Source: Meira nashicola
Taxonomy: Eukaryota > Basidiomycota > Exobasidiomycetes > Exobasidiales > Brachybasidiaceae
Direction of reading: 5' to 3'
Length of the DNA: 64,000 nt
Assembly: GCA_001600355.1 (NCBI GenBank)
Contig: BCJU01000001.1
Coordinates: 3,307,178-3,371,177 of the forward strand
The notes below the pieces were generated by a model. That model ran no database searches and was not told the origin of the DNA. It was given only the letters and a program-made list of their open reading frames with translations. Position 1 is the stretch's first letter, and every line of letters starts with the position of its first letter. Below are positions 10,863-21,346 of the stretch, one piece after another. Both the position numbers and the translations under genes were made by a program.

Positions 10863-13800
10863 TTTGAATAAATGTTTTAAAGAAAGAATGTTGTTGTGTG
10901 AAGAGAAGAAGAAAGGGATGATGGATGTAATAAAAAATTAGATTGATACACTGTATGGCTTGAGATAAAATATGCTTGTTTGGCTTGAATGAATCGAGAT
11001 CCCTTTGTTTTGGTGGTTAAGATGGAAAAGGAAATCTTGCCAATCGAAGCAAGTTCTCAATGTTTCGGACTGGATGGATAATCGGATTGAAAGCCGCGCA
11101 TAAAAGCGTAAAAAAAATGTGGACAAAGAAGTTTGTATTCTATATTGGTAGATCGACTGTCAATTGAAAGGCGCAATACAATTTATCAGGCGCCACTCTT
11201 GTTCGACATCGGCATGTATGCTTGTATTTGTGGCTTTTAATAGCGTCTATTGCCTGTAATCCTTTAACTTTCTCTTCGATCAAAGCAGCAAAAAAGAGTC
11301 CAGTGCTTTTTTGAAGTTGTTCTTTTCTGTCACGAATATGGTGTAAAAGAAAGGTTCAATAAGGATAATCAAAAAGAAGAACAAAGGGATTTTCATTTCT
11401 TTCGTTATAGTCCGTGCCTTACTTTAAGGGAGGAGAATAGGAATGCATACATCCTGCATAAAACAAGTCACCGCAAAAAGAAAGTGCATATACAGCTGCC
11501 ACAAGTCGCATGATGTGCATAGTTTAATAGGACGTGCATTTACGCCTTGACGTTGAAATGGACGTAAATTATCCTTTGTTCTTTTTCATAAGAGAAGAGG
11601 GATTGTGCTTGTTTTCATGAAAAGGTACAAGTGAACAAAGGGCAAATGTTCATCTATTGACCTCCGCTGTTTAACGGCCTCCGCCAAGAAGAAAAGTACA
11701 AAGGGCTAATGCCGCAAACAAATCACGGGTAAATTGATGACCACTCTTCATTTCGAATTTTTTTCAAACTCCGCGCGACACGAACGCCCATCGAGGACCT
11801 TGCTTCAAAAGCACGTTAGCATCTTTTTTTGATTCTTCGGGTATAACAAATTCTCCTTGGTACGAACTCCGATGATGTCTTTTTGGTCCTTAAAATAGAA
11901 AAGAAACGGTTGATCTAAGTATTGTACATCATCCATGCATACAAGCAAACAAACAAAACAAAAAAAGAATACGGTTAATGTGCATTGCATTATGTCTCAT
12001 GGAGATTTACGACAGATAAGCTCGCGTGTAGTAATGATGTATATATCGGACAAATTAATAAAAGCCACTTTTCATTCGTTAAGTGAATATAAATTGGTTT
12101 TTTAAATAATGGTCCGATTCTTTCATGCTGAAAATATATTTCAAACAAAAGTGATAGAGTGCCACAAATTATAATTAGAATGAAAATGACCAGAAAAGCG
12201 GTAGTTCATGAAATCTTTATACTCTTCCAGAATTCTCGTTCGGAATGCGTGGGACGAGATGCATACGGATAGAACTAATGCATGCATCTTTTAAGATCGT
12301 ACTGATAAGCATCGTCGTTGTGACGTTTACGCTAAAAGATGTTCACACACATGCAATGCAGTCAAATTTATTTGTACAGTCAGATATTCAAAGAGTGCTC
12401 TTTGAAGACTGGCATTCTATCTAAACTTCAAAATGCTGTGTTTCGGGTTTAAATCCGTTGTGAGATCATCAACCCCGATCGCTTAACTTTTGTTCACGGT
12501 TAAATTTATAAGCGGAGCGAGTTAAATCGGTATTAGCGTTGCATGTGTACGAAACAGGAGGAAAAGACCTTTCCATTCATTTGTTCCGGACAGGAACCAT
12601 GCGGAACAGCTTAATCTGGCTTCGAAAGATGCGGCGTCTTGCATAAAACGCTAAAAATTCGCTCCACATTGAATTATTGCATTAGATTCACCTTCTTTTT
12701 CTTTTCCATCAATTGGGAACGTGGTATAAATGTTAGGGAAATTTACAGTAAATGAACGTATCCTGCTTTTTCATGCAAGCCACAATAATTCTTAGCATTA
12801 TTTTAATCAATTAAAAGACGGAATTAGGATCACATGGATAAATGGTTACCTTGTGACAGGCCCGTAGGAAAACTTTCCTTAGGATTCAGATAATAGCGTC
12901 AATTCTCCTATGTGAATATAAAAATGAAAATTAAAAATAGCGGCAATTACGCCGATTTAGTCTGACTAGCTTTTTATTCTTGGCAGCTCGGCACCGGCAC
13001 CGCATCTGAAAAGATGTATTCATCATTCTTCCTTTCGTTTTGAATTCCTTATGGAAACTTTTTTAAACAATGAAAGTTTTCGTTCGATCTCATAGAACAA
13101 ACAGAGTACCTGCCTTTAAACAATGAAAAAGAAGAATCTATGGGAAGAACCTCACGGAGATCTGTATGAAAGCAAAAAATAGCACTTTAAGCCATGTGTT
13201 TGGGGGGTAAGAAAAAGTGAGTCTTAATTTATGTACAAAATACGCTAAAAAATAATTAAACTATTTTTCTCATCAATAAAAGAAGATCTAAAAAAAGGCG
13301 TCATACACTCGTAGCACAAACCCCAGTCTCTTTATGGATCGGTCCGGAAAAGCGAAGGGAACTTTCGCGCAAAAAGAGGCTAGACTATTTCCAAGTGTTC
13401 GAACGCGAAGGAAGCTAAGTCTATTTTAGCACATGCCCTAAGCCGCACTGCATCATTGCCACTCTGGCTTTTCGTAAACTCGGCCCGGGGCCACTGCTGC
13501 TACAGGTAGATACCAGAATGTCAAAATCAACCAATTGTACTTACATATCGGGCCTCCCTTAGCGCTGTTTCACTTTCTCTCTCTTGCATATTTTTGTGGG
13601 ATCGAGTTCTCAACATTTCCGGAAATCGTCGGTGAATAGATTACTGTCAATTTCATTATCTAAAATAGGGAGTCTGTTTTGTCATAAAAACGTTTCTACT
13701 TAACTGATTACGTTATTCATTCGATCTCATAATGACTCTCAACTTTATCACGAGGTTGACAGGGTACATTCGTCTCAGCGGTTCCCTGCTTCTTAGACTA

Positions 13801-13916
13801 CTTTCAATTATGTTTAGTGGTACCTAACCAATCGATTCATTAAAGAGAAGAATTACATTGAAATAAAAATCTATATAATTCAATTACAAAACCTTGACAG
13901 CAAATATCTTTTTTCT
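10863..13916. other. 3-kb non-coding region upstream of the HMG-box gene
   Basis: I see no convincing gene. The proximal part (11000-11706) holds PRE-like elements. One TGCATGCA palindrome lies at 12279-12286. A more GC-rich patch at about 13320-13560 contains a GTAAGT...CTGTAG pair on the minus strand, too little to call a spliced RNA. The distal end holds the 3' end of the oxidoreductase gene at 13917. Confidence 0.6.
11000..11706. promoter_or_regulatory. cluster of pheromone-response-like elements
   Basis: ACAAAGGGA occurs at 11000-11008 (minus) and 11391-11399 (plus); ACAAAGGGC at 11635-11643 and 11698-11706 (plus). Two more ACAAAGGGA copies (10633-10641 and 10780-10788, minus) fall inside the first codons of the HMG gene. 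The consensus of the smut regulator Prf1 is ACAAAGGGA, so this looks like an autoregulatory promoter. Confidence 0.6.
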
Positions 13917-15218
13917 CTAATCACGTTTCGAACGATATACTTCCTTCACTGGCAATGCTCTATGGTATTGTGGATTCTTGGTTGTTCCTTCTCCAATAAG
14001 TTGTTCTGCTGCTTCTTCTACCCAATTAGGTTTTGTTATAAATCCACGTGCGATGAACACCAAACTTGCATCAGATTCTTCTAATGCTTGTTCGGCCAAT
14101 TGACCTGCATGTTCACCGGATTCCATTCTTCCGACAGTTCCTACTAGAGGATGACTTAATTTAAGAGAAGAAACTGCTTTGGCAAAAGGTAATTGATAAC
14201 CTGGAGCTGCTTTAATTTGTTGTGCACCAATTAAACCACCTCCACTGATATCTAAGACGTCAACATTAACAGTTGAAAGTAGTTTGGCCACCTCTTTCGT
14301 TCCTTCTACCGTCCATGGATCTTCTCCTTTTTCTTTCAAATGATCAGCGAAATCAGAACCGGAAATACGGAACCAAACACTCAAATCAGGATGTTGTTCG
14401 TTAATCTTTTTGATGATATCCAAGTGCAATCTTGATCTATTTTCAAGCGAGCCACCGTATTGATCCTTTCTTTTGTTCGAAAGAGGGGACAAGAAAGAGT
14501 GCAACAAATATCCATGAGCAGAATGAAGTTCAACAAAGTCATATCCAGCTTTGTAAGCGCGATCTGCTGCATCAACAAAAGCTTTTTCGATTCCTTTCAC
14601 TTCTTCAGTCGTTAATTCTTTGGGAACAATATGTCCTTCATCGTAAGCCAATGCTGAAGGTCCAACAACTTCTTCTGGCCAACCACCTTCTTCTTTTGTA
14701 ACGTAATTTGGATTCTTCTTTTCTCCTTCAAAGAAGGGTGACCATGTGCTTGCCTTTCTGCCCGCATGAGCGATTTGAATACCAACAGTTAAATCCTTCG
14801 AAAATGATTTCAATGCTGAAACCAAAGATGCATGAGAAGGAATATGTTCATCTTTCCAAATACCCACATCTTCAGGTGTGATTCTACCTTGAGGTGTAAC
14901 ACCAGATGCTTCGATTGTAATCGTTCCTGCTCCATGCAAAGCAAAAGAACCCAAATGGGCCAAATGATATGGAGTAATGAATCCATCAACGGACGAATAC
15001 ATGCACATAGGACTAACTACAACTCCATTCTTGAGCGTCAAACCTTTTGTGACGGGCAATTGAACGGGAGAGAACAATTTGGGATATTTTCCGGTCTTTG
15101 CTTTGGATTGGTCAAATGTACCTTGAGCATGATGTTCTTTGGATTTTGGACCGAAGTGATTGAATGTTAATGCTAGTGCCTTATCAGCCGGCCAAACAGG
15201 TTGTCTTTGTCCTGACAT
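13917..15218 (-). CDS. NADH:flavin oxidoreductase, Old Yellow Enzyme family
   Basis: FMN-dependent ene-reductase, 433 residues, uninterrupted. After ~45 non-conserved residues the TIM barrel begins (KLFSPVQLP...LKNGVVVSPMCMYSS), resembling the YqjM-like branch. Further family marks are IQIAHAGRKA, the FVELHSAHGYLLHSFLSP stretch with the active-site H-x-x-H type pair, KRKDQYGGSLENRSR, and a late phosphate-binding VGTVGRM segment. Substrate unknown; such enzymes reduce activated C=C bonds with NAD(P)H. The ATG at 15218 is the first in frame, but the frame stays open upstream for at least 48 codons without an ATG. A TATATAAG box lies at 15399-15406. The gene diverges from the mitochondrial-protein gene at 15967. 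Confidence 0.9.
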   Translation of the reverse strand: MSGQRQPVWPADKALALTFNHFGPKSKEHHAQGTFDQSKAKTGKYPKLFSPVQLPVTKGLTLKNGVVVSPMCMYSSVDGFITPYHLAHLGSFALHGAGTITIEASGVTPQGRITPEDVGIWKDEHIPSHASLVSALKSFSKDLTVGIQIAHAGRKASTWSPFFEGEKKNPNYVTKEEGGWPEEVVGPSALAYDEGHIVPKELTTEEVKGIEKAFVDAADRAYKAGYDFVELHSAHGYLLHSFLSPLSNKRKDQYGGSLENRSRLHLDIIKKINEQHPDLSVWFRISGSDFADHLKEKGEDPWTVEGTKEVAKLLSTVNVDVLDISGGGLIGAQQIKAAPGYQLPFAKAVSSLKLSHPLVGTVGRMESGEHAGQLAEQALEESDASLVFIARGFITKPNWVEEAAEQLIGEGTTKNPQYHRALPVKEVYRSKRD

Positions 15219-15966
15219 TGTGCGAATAGTACGAATTGTGGAGGAAGACGATGAAAGTTGTCTCTCAATTCTGCTAATCCTTTGAGCAGCTACTTGTGCT
15301 GATTTAAGTGAAGAAGTAATTTTGATCTTTTTGCTGATGACAGCTCCTAAAAGTTTTTGAATGAGAAGAAAGATGGATGAATGCGATTCTAGACCAGGCT
15401 TATATACCTTCGGTACACGCGAAGATGTTCTCTTGGAGCTTGAATGAGAAATTACGTGCTAGCAGTTATTCTCTGTAAAACAGCATGTAGGTACGTTTGC
15501 AGTTACATTTATTTACCTGATGAGTAACTTGCCACTCCAGAACGAACACACCCTTCAAGCGGGCTTTGAAGGATACGGCCGTAGATCTGTATGCATACGT
15601 ATGCATTTTCATCTTTGTGGAGTTAACGATAGACCCCGACCTGAAAAAGAACGCACTTGGCTTGTCACTTACGCGTGTTTGAGGTAAAGTCCGAGCGTGG
15701 CGTGTGCCACCCGGCCGAAGAGAATCTCTTTTTACTCCAACTCGTGCATACAGTAGAACACGCGGATGATTATGGTTATAGGCACACCCTAATCGCTGAT
15801 TATTTCGGAAAGGAAACCGAGAGGGTACATGCACGCAAAAATTTAAATTTTAGTTTTAGCGTTTATCCTTCCATGGCCTACGACAAAAAAAAATCTCCAT
15901 GTTCGGAAATAGTTTACATACACTTCTTCGTTTGATCTTTTTTAACTATTTTGATCTTGTCATAGA
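15219..15966. other. divergent promoter region
   Basis: This 748-bp region lies between the oxidoreductase (minus) and the mitochondrial-protein gene (plus). It has a TATATAAG box on the minus strand (15399-15406) and one ACGCGT at 15671-15676. The overlapping short frames at 15466-15935 lie on both strands and look spurious. Confidence 0.5.
15399..15406 (-). promoter_or_regulatory. TATA box for the OYE-family gene
   Basis: TATATAAG on the minus strand, about 180 bp upstream of the ATG at 15218. A start about 30 bp downstream would leave a leader of about 150 nt. Confidence 0.4.
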
Positions 15967-17121
15967 ATGTCTTTTTCTCTACAAAGATTGTCTAGAACAA
16001 AATTGAGACAATTTCAATTGCTCACTCGAAAATGTCATCCTATCAAAAGAAATTTTCAAACAACAAGTAGAATTACAAGCACGCAACAAAACTATCATTC
16101 GACCGACTCACAAGCTCCACCTGCATTTACTCACGCATGGCAAGTACCGCCTAAAGAAGGTAAAAGAATGAATTCCGGATTCTTTACACCTTCTTCTGTA
16201 CCAGAAAAATCGAATTCATCACCCTCAGATGAAGGTGGAGATAAAAACAGAGAAGTGAACGATCATGAATTTCAACTTCGAGTTGGAAGAGCGTATGATC
16301 TTTTACGTGCAACGATTCCTGATTTTATGAGGATTGGATTGGTGGATTATGACCAATATTCATCTCACGATAAACAATCTTCTTCGAAGATGTCCTTGTT
16401 GGATGCATTGATGTTTCGAAGTCTACGCCAAAGGGCAGCCGAAGATGGATTATTAGGAGGTTTGACCGGTATACGATCAAACGAAGAGAAAAATTCACTC
16501 TTATTCGATCTTGATTCTTCGGTAAATCAACAAGTATACCATTCAAATATTCATTTTCGATTTTGTCCTGTTGGAACAAGTGCAGATGCAAATTTGACAG
16601 ATGAAGAAGCTGCTTCACTTTCATTTACAGGAAGAAGCTTATACTTTGCAAGCGCACACGTTTTACGTCATACGCTTAACGCCTTATTCACAAATACGCA
16701 AGTATCGATTGAAAGTATTCGTCGTGAGAAGAAAAGTGGTACACATACTCGCAGCAAAGATCAACAAAGTACTGTTCAAAATGAATCCAACATTTCCACT
16801 TCTACTTCACGACAGGAAACAATCTATTTGCGCGTTCAATTTCTCGGTCATTTACGTGTTACAGGAGCTGAACATCGTTATACGCTCATCTTTCGATATG
16901 AATTTGATCCAAAAACGGGAAGGATAATAAATCATATCGTCGAACGAATCGAACCTGCGATAGGAAGAAAACTTTGGTTCGGTCTTGCTTCTGTTTGGCA
17001 AAGAATAACAGGTCAAACACAACAACATCCCATTCCAACAGCTATTCACGCTCATTGTTCACCATTCAATCATATAACCAGAAATCGAATCGACCGTATT
17101 CAAAACAGCAAAACCAACTGA
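15967..17121 (+). CDS. mitochondrial protein of unknown function
   Basis: Single frame, 384 residues. The N-terminus (MSFSLQRLSRTKLRQFQLL...) is rich in Arg, Lys and Ser, lacks acids, and is followed by a second basic stretch ending in RNFQTTSR, a typical mitochondrial presequence. The conserved-looking core runs from about residue 100 (VGRAYDLLRATIPDFM) to 360. It includes a beta-rich part (TGRSLYFASAHVLRHTLNAL, FLGHLRVTGAEHRYTLIFRY, GRIINHIVERIEPAIGRKLW) that reads like an NTF2-like fold. A low-complexity Ser/Gln insert sits at about 255-280. The family is not named. It converges with the CofD-like gene, with 149 bp between stops. Confidence 0.8.
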   Translation: MSFSLQRLSRTKLRQFQLLTRKCHPIKRNFQTTSRITSTQQNYHSTDSQAPPAFTHAWQVPPKEGKRMNSGFFTPSSVPEKSNSSPSDEGGDKNREVNDHEFQLRVGRAYDLLRATIPDFMRIGLVDYDQYSSHDKQSSSKMSLLDALMFRSLRQRAAEDGLLGGLTGIRSNEEKNSLLFDLDSSVNQQVYHSNIHFRFCPVGTSADANLTDEEAASLSFTGRSLYFASAHVLRHTLNALFTNTQVSIESIRREKKSGTHTRSKDQQSTVQNESNISTSTSRQETIYLRVQFLGHLRVTGAEHRYTLIFRYEFDPKTGRIINHIVERIEPAIGRKLWFGLASVWQRITGQTQQHPIPTAIHAHCSPFNHITRNRIDRIQNSKTN

Positions 17122-17270
17122 ATGAAAGGAGAGAGAGTAATTATGGCCTTTCCGATTGTATAAATAGTATCCGTCTTTTCTATTTATGTATAATATAATG
17201 TTTGTATAATAGTTGTCGCAAAAATACATCACCATTCCTGAATTTCGTCTATTTTACACACACACAACTA

Positions 17271-19017
17271 CTATACATCTCCTGCGATTTTATGCAAAGC
17301 AGCCCTTACACTCTCCTCGTCAAAGCGTAATTGAGCTGATGGCAGATCAACAGGTACGCATAGAATGCCTTCTTTTTGCATTTGATCGACATCGATGGGA
17401 ATACGTCCTTGTGGGCTATAAATGATATGCGTGACCACTTCTGAGAATGGCAAAGAATCCAATTGATCACAATGTCGCATCGATTCAGTCAAAACTCGAA
17501 CAAAATCCATCGCATTTAAACCGGAAGTTTCTCGATCATGCGTAGTGTTCAAAAGTAAGATCTTGTAGCGCAAAGTAGGAGAAGTTGAAATTGCAGTTGC
17601 TACCCCACGCAATGCAATGCAGGGGACGATGCTTGTCCATAAACTTCCACATGAATACAATAACGTTTGACATTCGTTTAGCCTGGTCAAGTATTCTGGA
17701 TTTGGCGCCGGATCAACTTCGTTGCCGTATGCGTTGACGTAGAACAATCGTGAAATTTTCGATGGCAATTTATCGGAAAGATTTACATCCAAACCAGTAT
17801 TATTTGTTGTTGAAGTGGAATGTTCCATCTTTGAAAATACGATGTTGTTTACTCTTTTCTGCCTTTTAGGTATAGGTTCTTGCAAATTCGACAATGTGAG
17901 TGAGCCTCTGCCACCAGTATTTCCATCACTATTATCATCATCTTCATCCTCTCCGTCCACATCACTCTCACTTCCCGGATCGAGACCATCTCCTACATTG
18001 CCTACCGTAAGGCGGGAAGAAGAACTTGCAGCTGTCGAAAAGGGATCGAAGATTTGTGAAGAAGGAGTATGTGTTCCAGAAAGATATGCTCTTCGCCTGC
18101 CAGATCGTTGTTGAACGGTATCCTTTGTATCCCGTTTGGCAGGATGAGAGATTTCACATTGACCGACGATCACTTGTCCATCTTCCAAAACTGCAGCGAT
18201 TGTAGCAGTATGATTGGTATTAATGACCGGTAATACTTTTCCACCAGATTGCGGAATCAAAGCTGTTGCACTAAATAGAAAGATTGCACTTTGAATTGAT
18301 CTGAAAAACTTTTGAGCTGCAGCTAAGAAAAAGTTACCAATAGATGCACCTCTAAAAGAGAAATTTCTATGAACCCTTCGTAAAATTTCAGATTCAAAAT
18401 AAACCAAGAAACCACGTATGCATTCTTTTCTTTCAGATTCTATTCCACGCCATAATTTATGACGACCTTCGAGTATGTCCATCCATTCTTGTTTGATATC
18501 GCGAGATTTTCCTGTTACGGGTAATCTGTATGATAAAAGTGCATGTAGAGCATCGTTGGAAGCCGGTGGCTTTTCGCCATGATAGCTGGAAGAAGTTGGA
18601 ATAAGACGAATTAGTCTGGATCGTAAATCTCCTATAGAAGGACCTCCCAAAACACGTATAATCTCTGAAGATGAGCCGCCGTCATCACTGATTGGCATTA
18701 CGAACGTTGCTCCGGGAGTTGCACCAACAAGCTCATTATATCCACTTCCGCCCGAAATGACAACTAGAGACAGAGCTTTTGTCAATGAAATTGATTTTTA
18801 ACATCCCTTAGTGTAATAAATACTCACAAACATCTCCCAAGCCTTTTTGTCTGGTAGCTCTGCCATTTGATCTTTGTTGAGGTATCACATATTCGGTTCG
18901 AATGGTTGGAATATCAAGAGGGCCAACAGCAGGCGAAGACGTACGCTCTTCCAACGGACTCTCACTTGTGATTCTACCTAATGGTGCCATACCCTTTTGT
19001 TGCTCCGAAGCAGACAT
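17271..19017 (-). CDS. CofD/UPF0052-like protein
   Basis: Member of the CofD-like family (bacterial 2-phospho-L-lactate transferase and gluconeogenesis-factor relatives; yeast YNL011C is the fungal type). Its biochemical role in fungi is not settled. Exon 1 is 19017-18828 and exon 2 is 18763-17271, with an intron at 18764-18827 (64 bp). An alternative acceptor 12 nt nearer the donor (exon 2 from 18775) is also in frame. The product is about 560 residues. Family marks are VISGGSGYNEL (nucleotide-binding loop), PISDDGGSSSEIIRVLGGPSIGDLRSR with the conserved Asp pair, and a C-terminal region with YSCGSLWTSI and LLNTTHDRET. An acidic insert of about 50 residues lies mid-protein. The start is the ATG at 19017; an upstream in-frame ATG at 19089 would add 24 residues. 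Confidence 0.85.
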
Positions 19018-19356
19018 CCTTCCTCCCGTACCATGATGAGGTAAAAAGAGTAATTTATACCGCATCCATCCTGCTGAATGAAATAACACCTTCCACGTTT
19101 CCGATAGTCCCTACTTAGCTGCACTACTGTATCTTGCATTAAGAGTCCAACACTTTTCCACGCGTTAAACAAATTCTAAACGCGTAGTGTCGGTGCTTGC
19201 ATGCATTGCCCTGCAGGGACAGTTCGGCGCTACGGGCGAGAATGCGGTTAGAATTGAATGTAGGCCTTATCTCTTGTGCATGCATATAGAGTACATGTGT
19301 AACAGCTTGGAAAGTAAGATCCACATCTTTCTCATTCACCATTTCATTCAGCCAAA
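19018..19356. promoter_or_regulatory. divergent promoter with paired ACGCGT boxes
   Basis: This 339-bp region lies between the CofD-like gene (minus) and uracil phosphoribosyltransferase (plus). ACGCGT occurs at 19160-19165 and 19180-19185, 20 bp apart centre to centre, and TGCATGCA at 19198-19205. ACGCGT is the MBF (Mbp1/Swi6-type) G1/S box in fungi; whether it is used here is inferred. Confidence 0.45.
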
Positions 19357-20054
19357 ATGTCGATTAACGTTGTATCACATCCGTTGCTCAAGCATCATTT
19401 GGCCAATTTGAGATTAGGTAAGAAATAGAGTGATGGTTGTCAAAAACCAATTTGATCATCGAGCTAACCATTTCAACCCCAGCTTCCACGTCTCCGAAAG
19501 AGTTTCGACAATTAATCTCTACGATTTCATCAATTGTAGCAATCGAAGCTACAAAGCATTTAGATTCTACTCCCGTTCAAGGTCAAGGTCCATTAGCACA
19601 ATTTCAAGGAGAAGAGATTAAAGAGAGAATTGGTTTGGTACCTATTCTACGAGCAGGATTAGGAATGGTAGATGCAACGTTAGCATTAATGCCCGAGACA
19701 ACAACAGTTTTACATATAGGTCTTTTTCGTGAAAAAGTATCTTTGCAACCTGTGGAGTATTATAGCAAATTACCTTCTGATCCAACAGTTGACAGGGTGT
19801 TCATCTTGGACCCACTTGTTGCAACGGGAGGAACTGCTATCACATGTGTCAATATGATCAAAGAATGGGGCATTCCTCTAAATAAGATCACGCTATTATC
19901 CGTTTTGGGATCAGAATCTGGTTTACAAGCAATCGCAAAAGCTTGGCCAGAGTTAGACATTTGGATAGGACAAGTGGATCCAGTCCTGAACGAAAAAGGA
20001 TATGTTTTACCCGGTCTAGGAGATACAGGCGATCGTCTGTTCAACACGGTATAA
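19357..20054 (+). CDS. fur1: uracil phosphoribosyltransferase
   Basis: Pyrimidine-salvage enzyme making UMP from uracil and PRPP. Exon 1 is 19357-19417 (20 codons plus one base), the intron is 19418-19482 (65 bp, GTAAGA...CCCCAG), and exon 2 is 19483-20054, giving 210 residues, the usual length. Exon 1 supplies the conserved start VVSHPLLKHHLANLRL and joins in frame to STSPKEFRQLI. The PRPP loop reads FILDPLVATGGTA, and the uracil-binding C-terminus is GYVLPGLGDTGDRLFNT. GLVPILRAGLGM and HIGLFREK are also family signatures. It diverges from the CofD-like gene and converges with the gene at 20095, leaving 40 bp. Confidence 0.94.
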
Positions 20055-20094
20055 TAAATATGCAATGACAATGAAATAAAGAAATTACACAGAA

Positions 20095-21346
20095 TCATTT
20101 TGTTCCTCTGCCTTCTGCGCCATCTATTGCAGCTCTCTTTTCTATCTTTACTTGTTTCCTTTGGGCTATCCTTCTTTTCTTCTTTCGTTCCTTGGCTCTT
20201 TTTTGATTTCTGGATTTAATTGCTTCACGCCCTAAAACGCTATCTCTTTCTCCAAACACGATCCTTTCAAGCATTTGACCTAATTTCCTTCTGGCTCTAT
20301 CCCTATTTTGTTCCCTACTTCGACTATCTTGACATCGAACAATTGTTCCGGTAGGAATATGTTTCAATCGTACACAAGTGCTTAACTTGTTGATCGCTTG
20401 GCCACCTGGGCCTGATCCTCTGATGAATGATTCTTCTAGATGTGCGTCGTCTAGAATAAGTGGCTCCTTTTTATTCTGTTTATCGTTCCGGATATATTTG
20501 CCCTTTGTGAACCATTCTGGCAGCTGAGGTGGTATCCTGCAGGATAGAAAGAAAATGCGTCAATTCAAATTGTACTATATGCGATTGTATTACACTCGTC
20601 CACACTCACACTCACATGCCATTCTCTTCGGCCCATTTACGTAATTGATATGGTCCTGCTTTCTCTCCTTCTCCATCGTTGTCCAATTCCCATACACGTC
20701 TATCCACTGCTTCATCTGCTTCTTCTTCCTGTAATTCTTCAATACGATGCATATCCCAGTACGAAATACTTTTTGTATGTTCTGGTGATCTTGCGATCAA
20801 GATCGGGAAAGTTGGCTCATAAGTGAATGGCGAAAGATCGGTTGGAAAAATATCTTTTCGACTTTGATGAGCGTGAGAAGGTGAAAGAGGTGGATCGAGC
20901 ATTGCTAAGCCGGATAACGGATGAGAAGAAACGTATTGTTCAGCTACTAAAGTTGAAAATCCATAGCTAACAAGCAAAGGTGGAAAAGGGCCTGAACCGC
21001 TTGAAATCGATCGCATTTCTTGGGATAGTTCTGATTCTAGATTGCTCAAAATTTGCGAACTCTTTTCCTGCTTGCTATCGAGCGCTGGATCTAGATCTAT
21101 ACAGCTTACATTCCAACCTTCTTTAGTGAAATGCTTTATGAAAGCGTTGAATGTCGATTTACCATCTTTCTTACCTTCCCACTTTGGCACCGAAAGAAGG
21201 ATTAGTGGAGTTGGAACTTCTCTCGGAGCGTCGGGCGAAGGGGAATGTTGAGTAGAAGTTGTCTTTAGCCTTTGAAAGGAGATACAAAATGAAGGATTTA
21301 CGAGTGATCTCTGTGATATCGATCGACAAGATCGTATCAAGATCAT
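20095..21346 (-). CDS. alpha/beta-hydrolase-like domain fused to GGQ release-factor domain
   Basis: Exon 1 is 21346-20616 and exon 2 is 20536-20095, with a 79-bp intron at 20537-20615 (GTGAGT...CTGCAG, phase 2). The product is 390 residues. Residues 1-~35 look like a mitochondrial presequence (MILIRSCRSISQRSL...). Residues ~45-200 resemble a divergent alpha/beta-hydrolase (LLVSYGFSTLVAEQYV around the nucleophile-elbow position). Exon 2 is a class-I release-factor domain with GSGPGGQAINK at 284-294 (GGQ at 288-290), RSREQNRDRARR and a long Lys/Arg-rich tail. This is the ICT1/MTRFR (yeast Rso55) type, which frees peptides from stalled mitoribosomes. Exon 2 has no usable ATG before the GGQ, so it needs exon 1. 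Without splicing, exon 1 stops at a TGA overlapping the donor. Confidence 0.72.

Noticed and set aside
12440..12465. GGGTTTAAATCC resembling a tRNA T-loop
   Set aside because: The arms do not pair as a T-stem and no cloverleaf can be drawn around it.
13450..13560. Minus-strand GTAAGT...CTGTAG pair in a GC-richer patch, possibly a spliced non-coding RNA
   Set aside because: The implied intron is only 45 bp, shorter than all others here, and no conserved flanking structure or ORF supports it.
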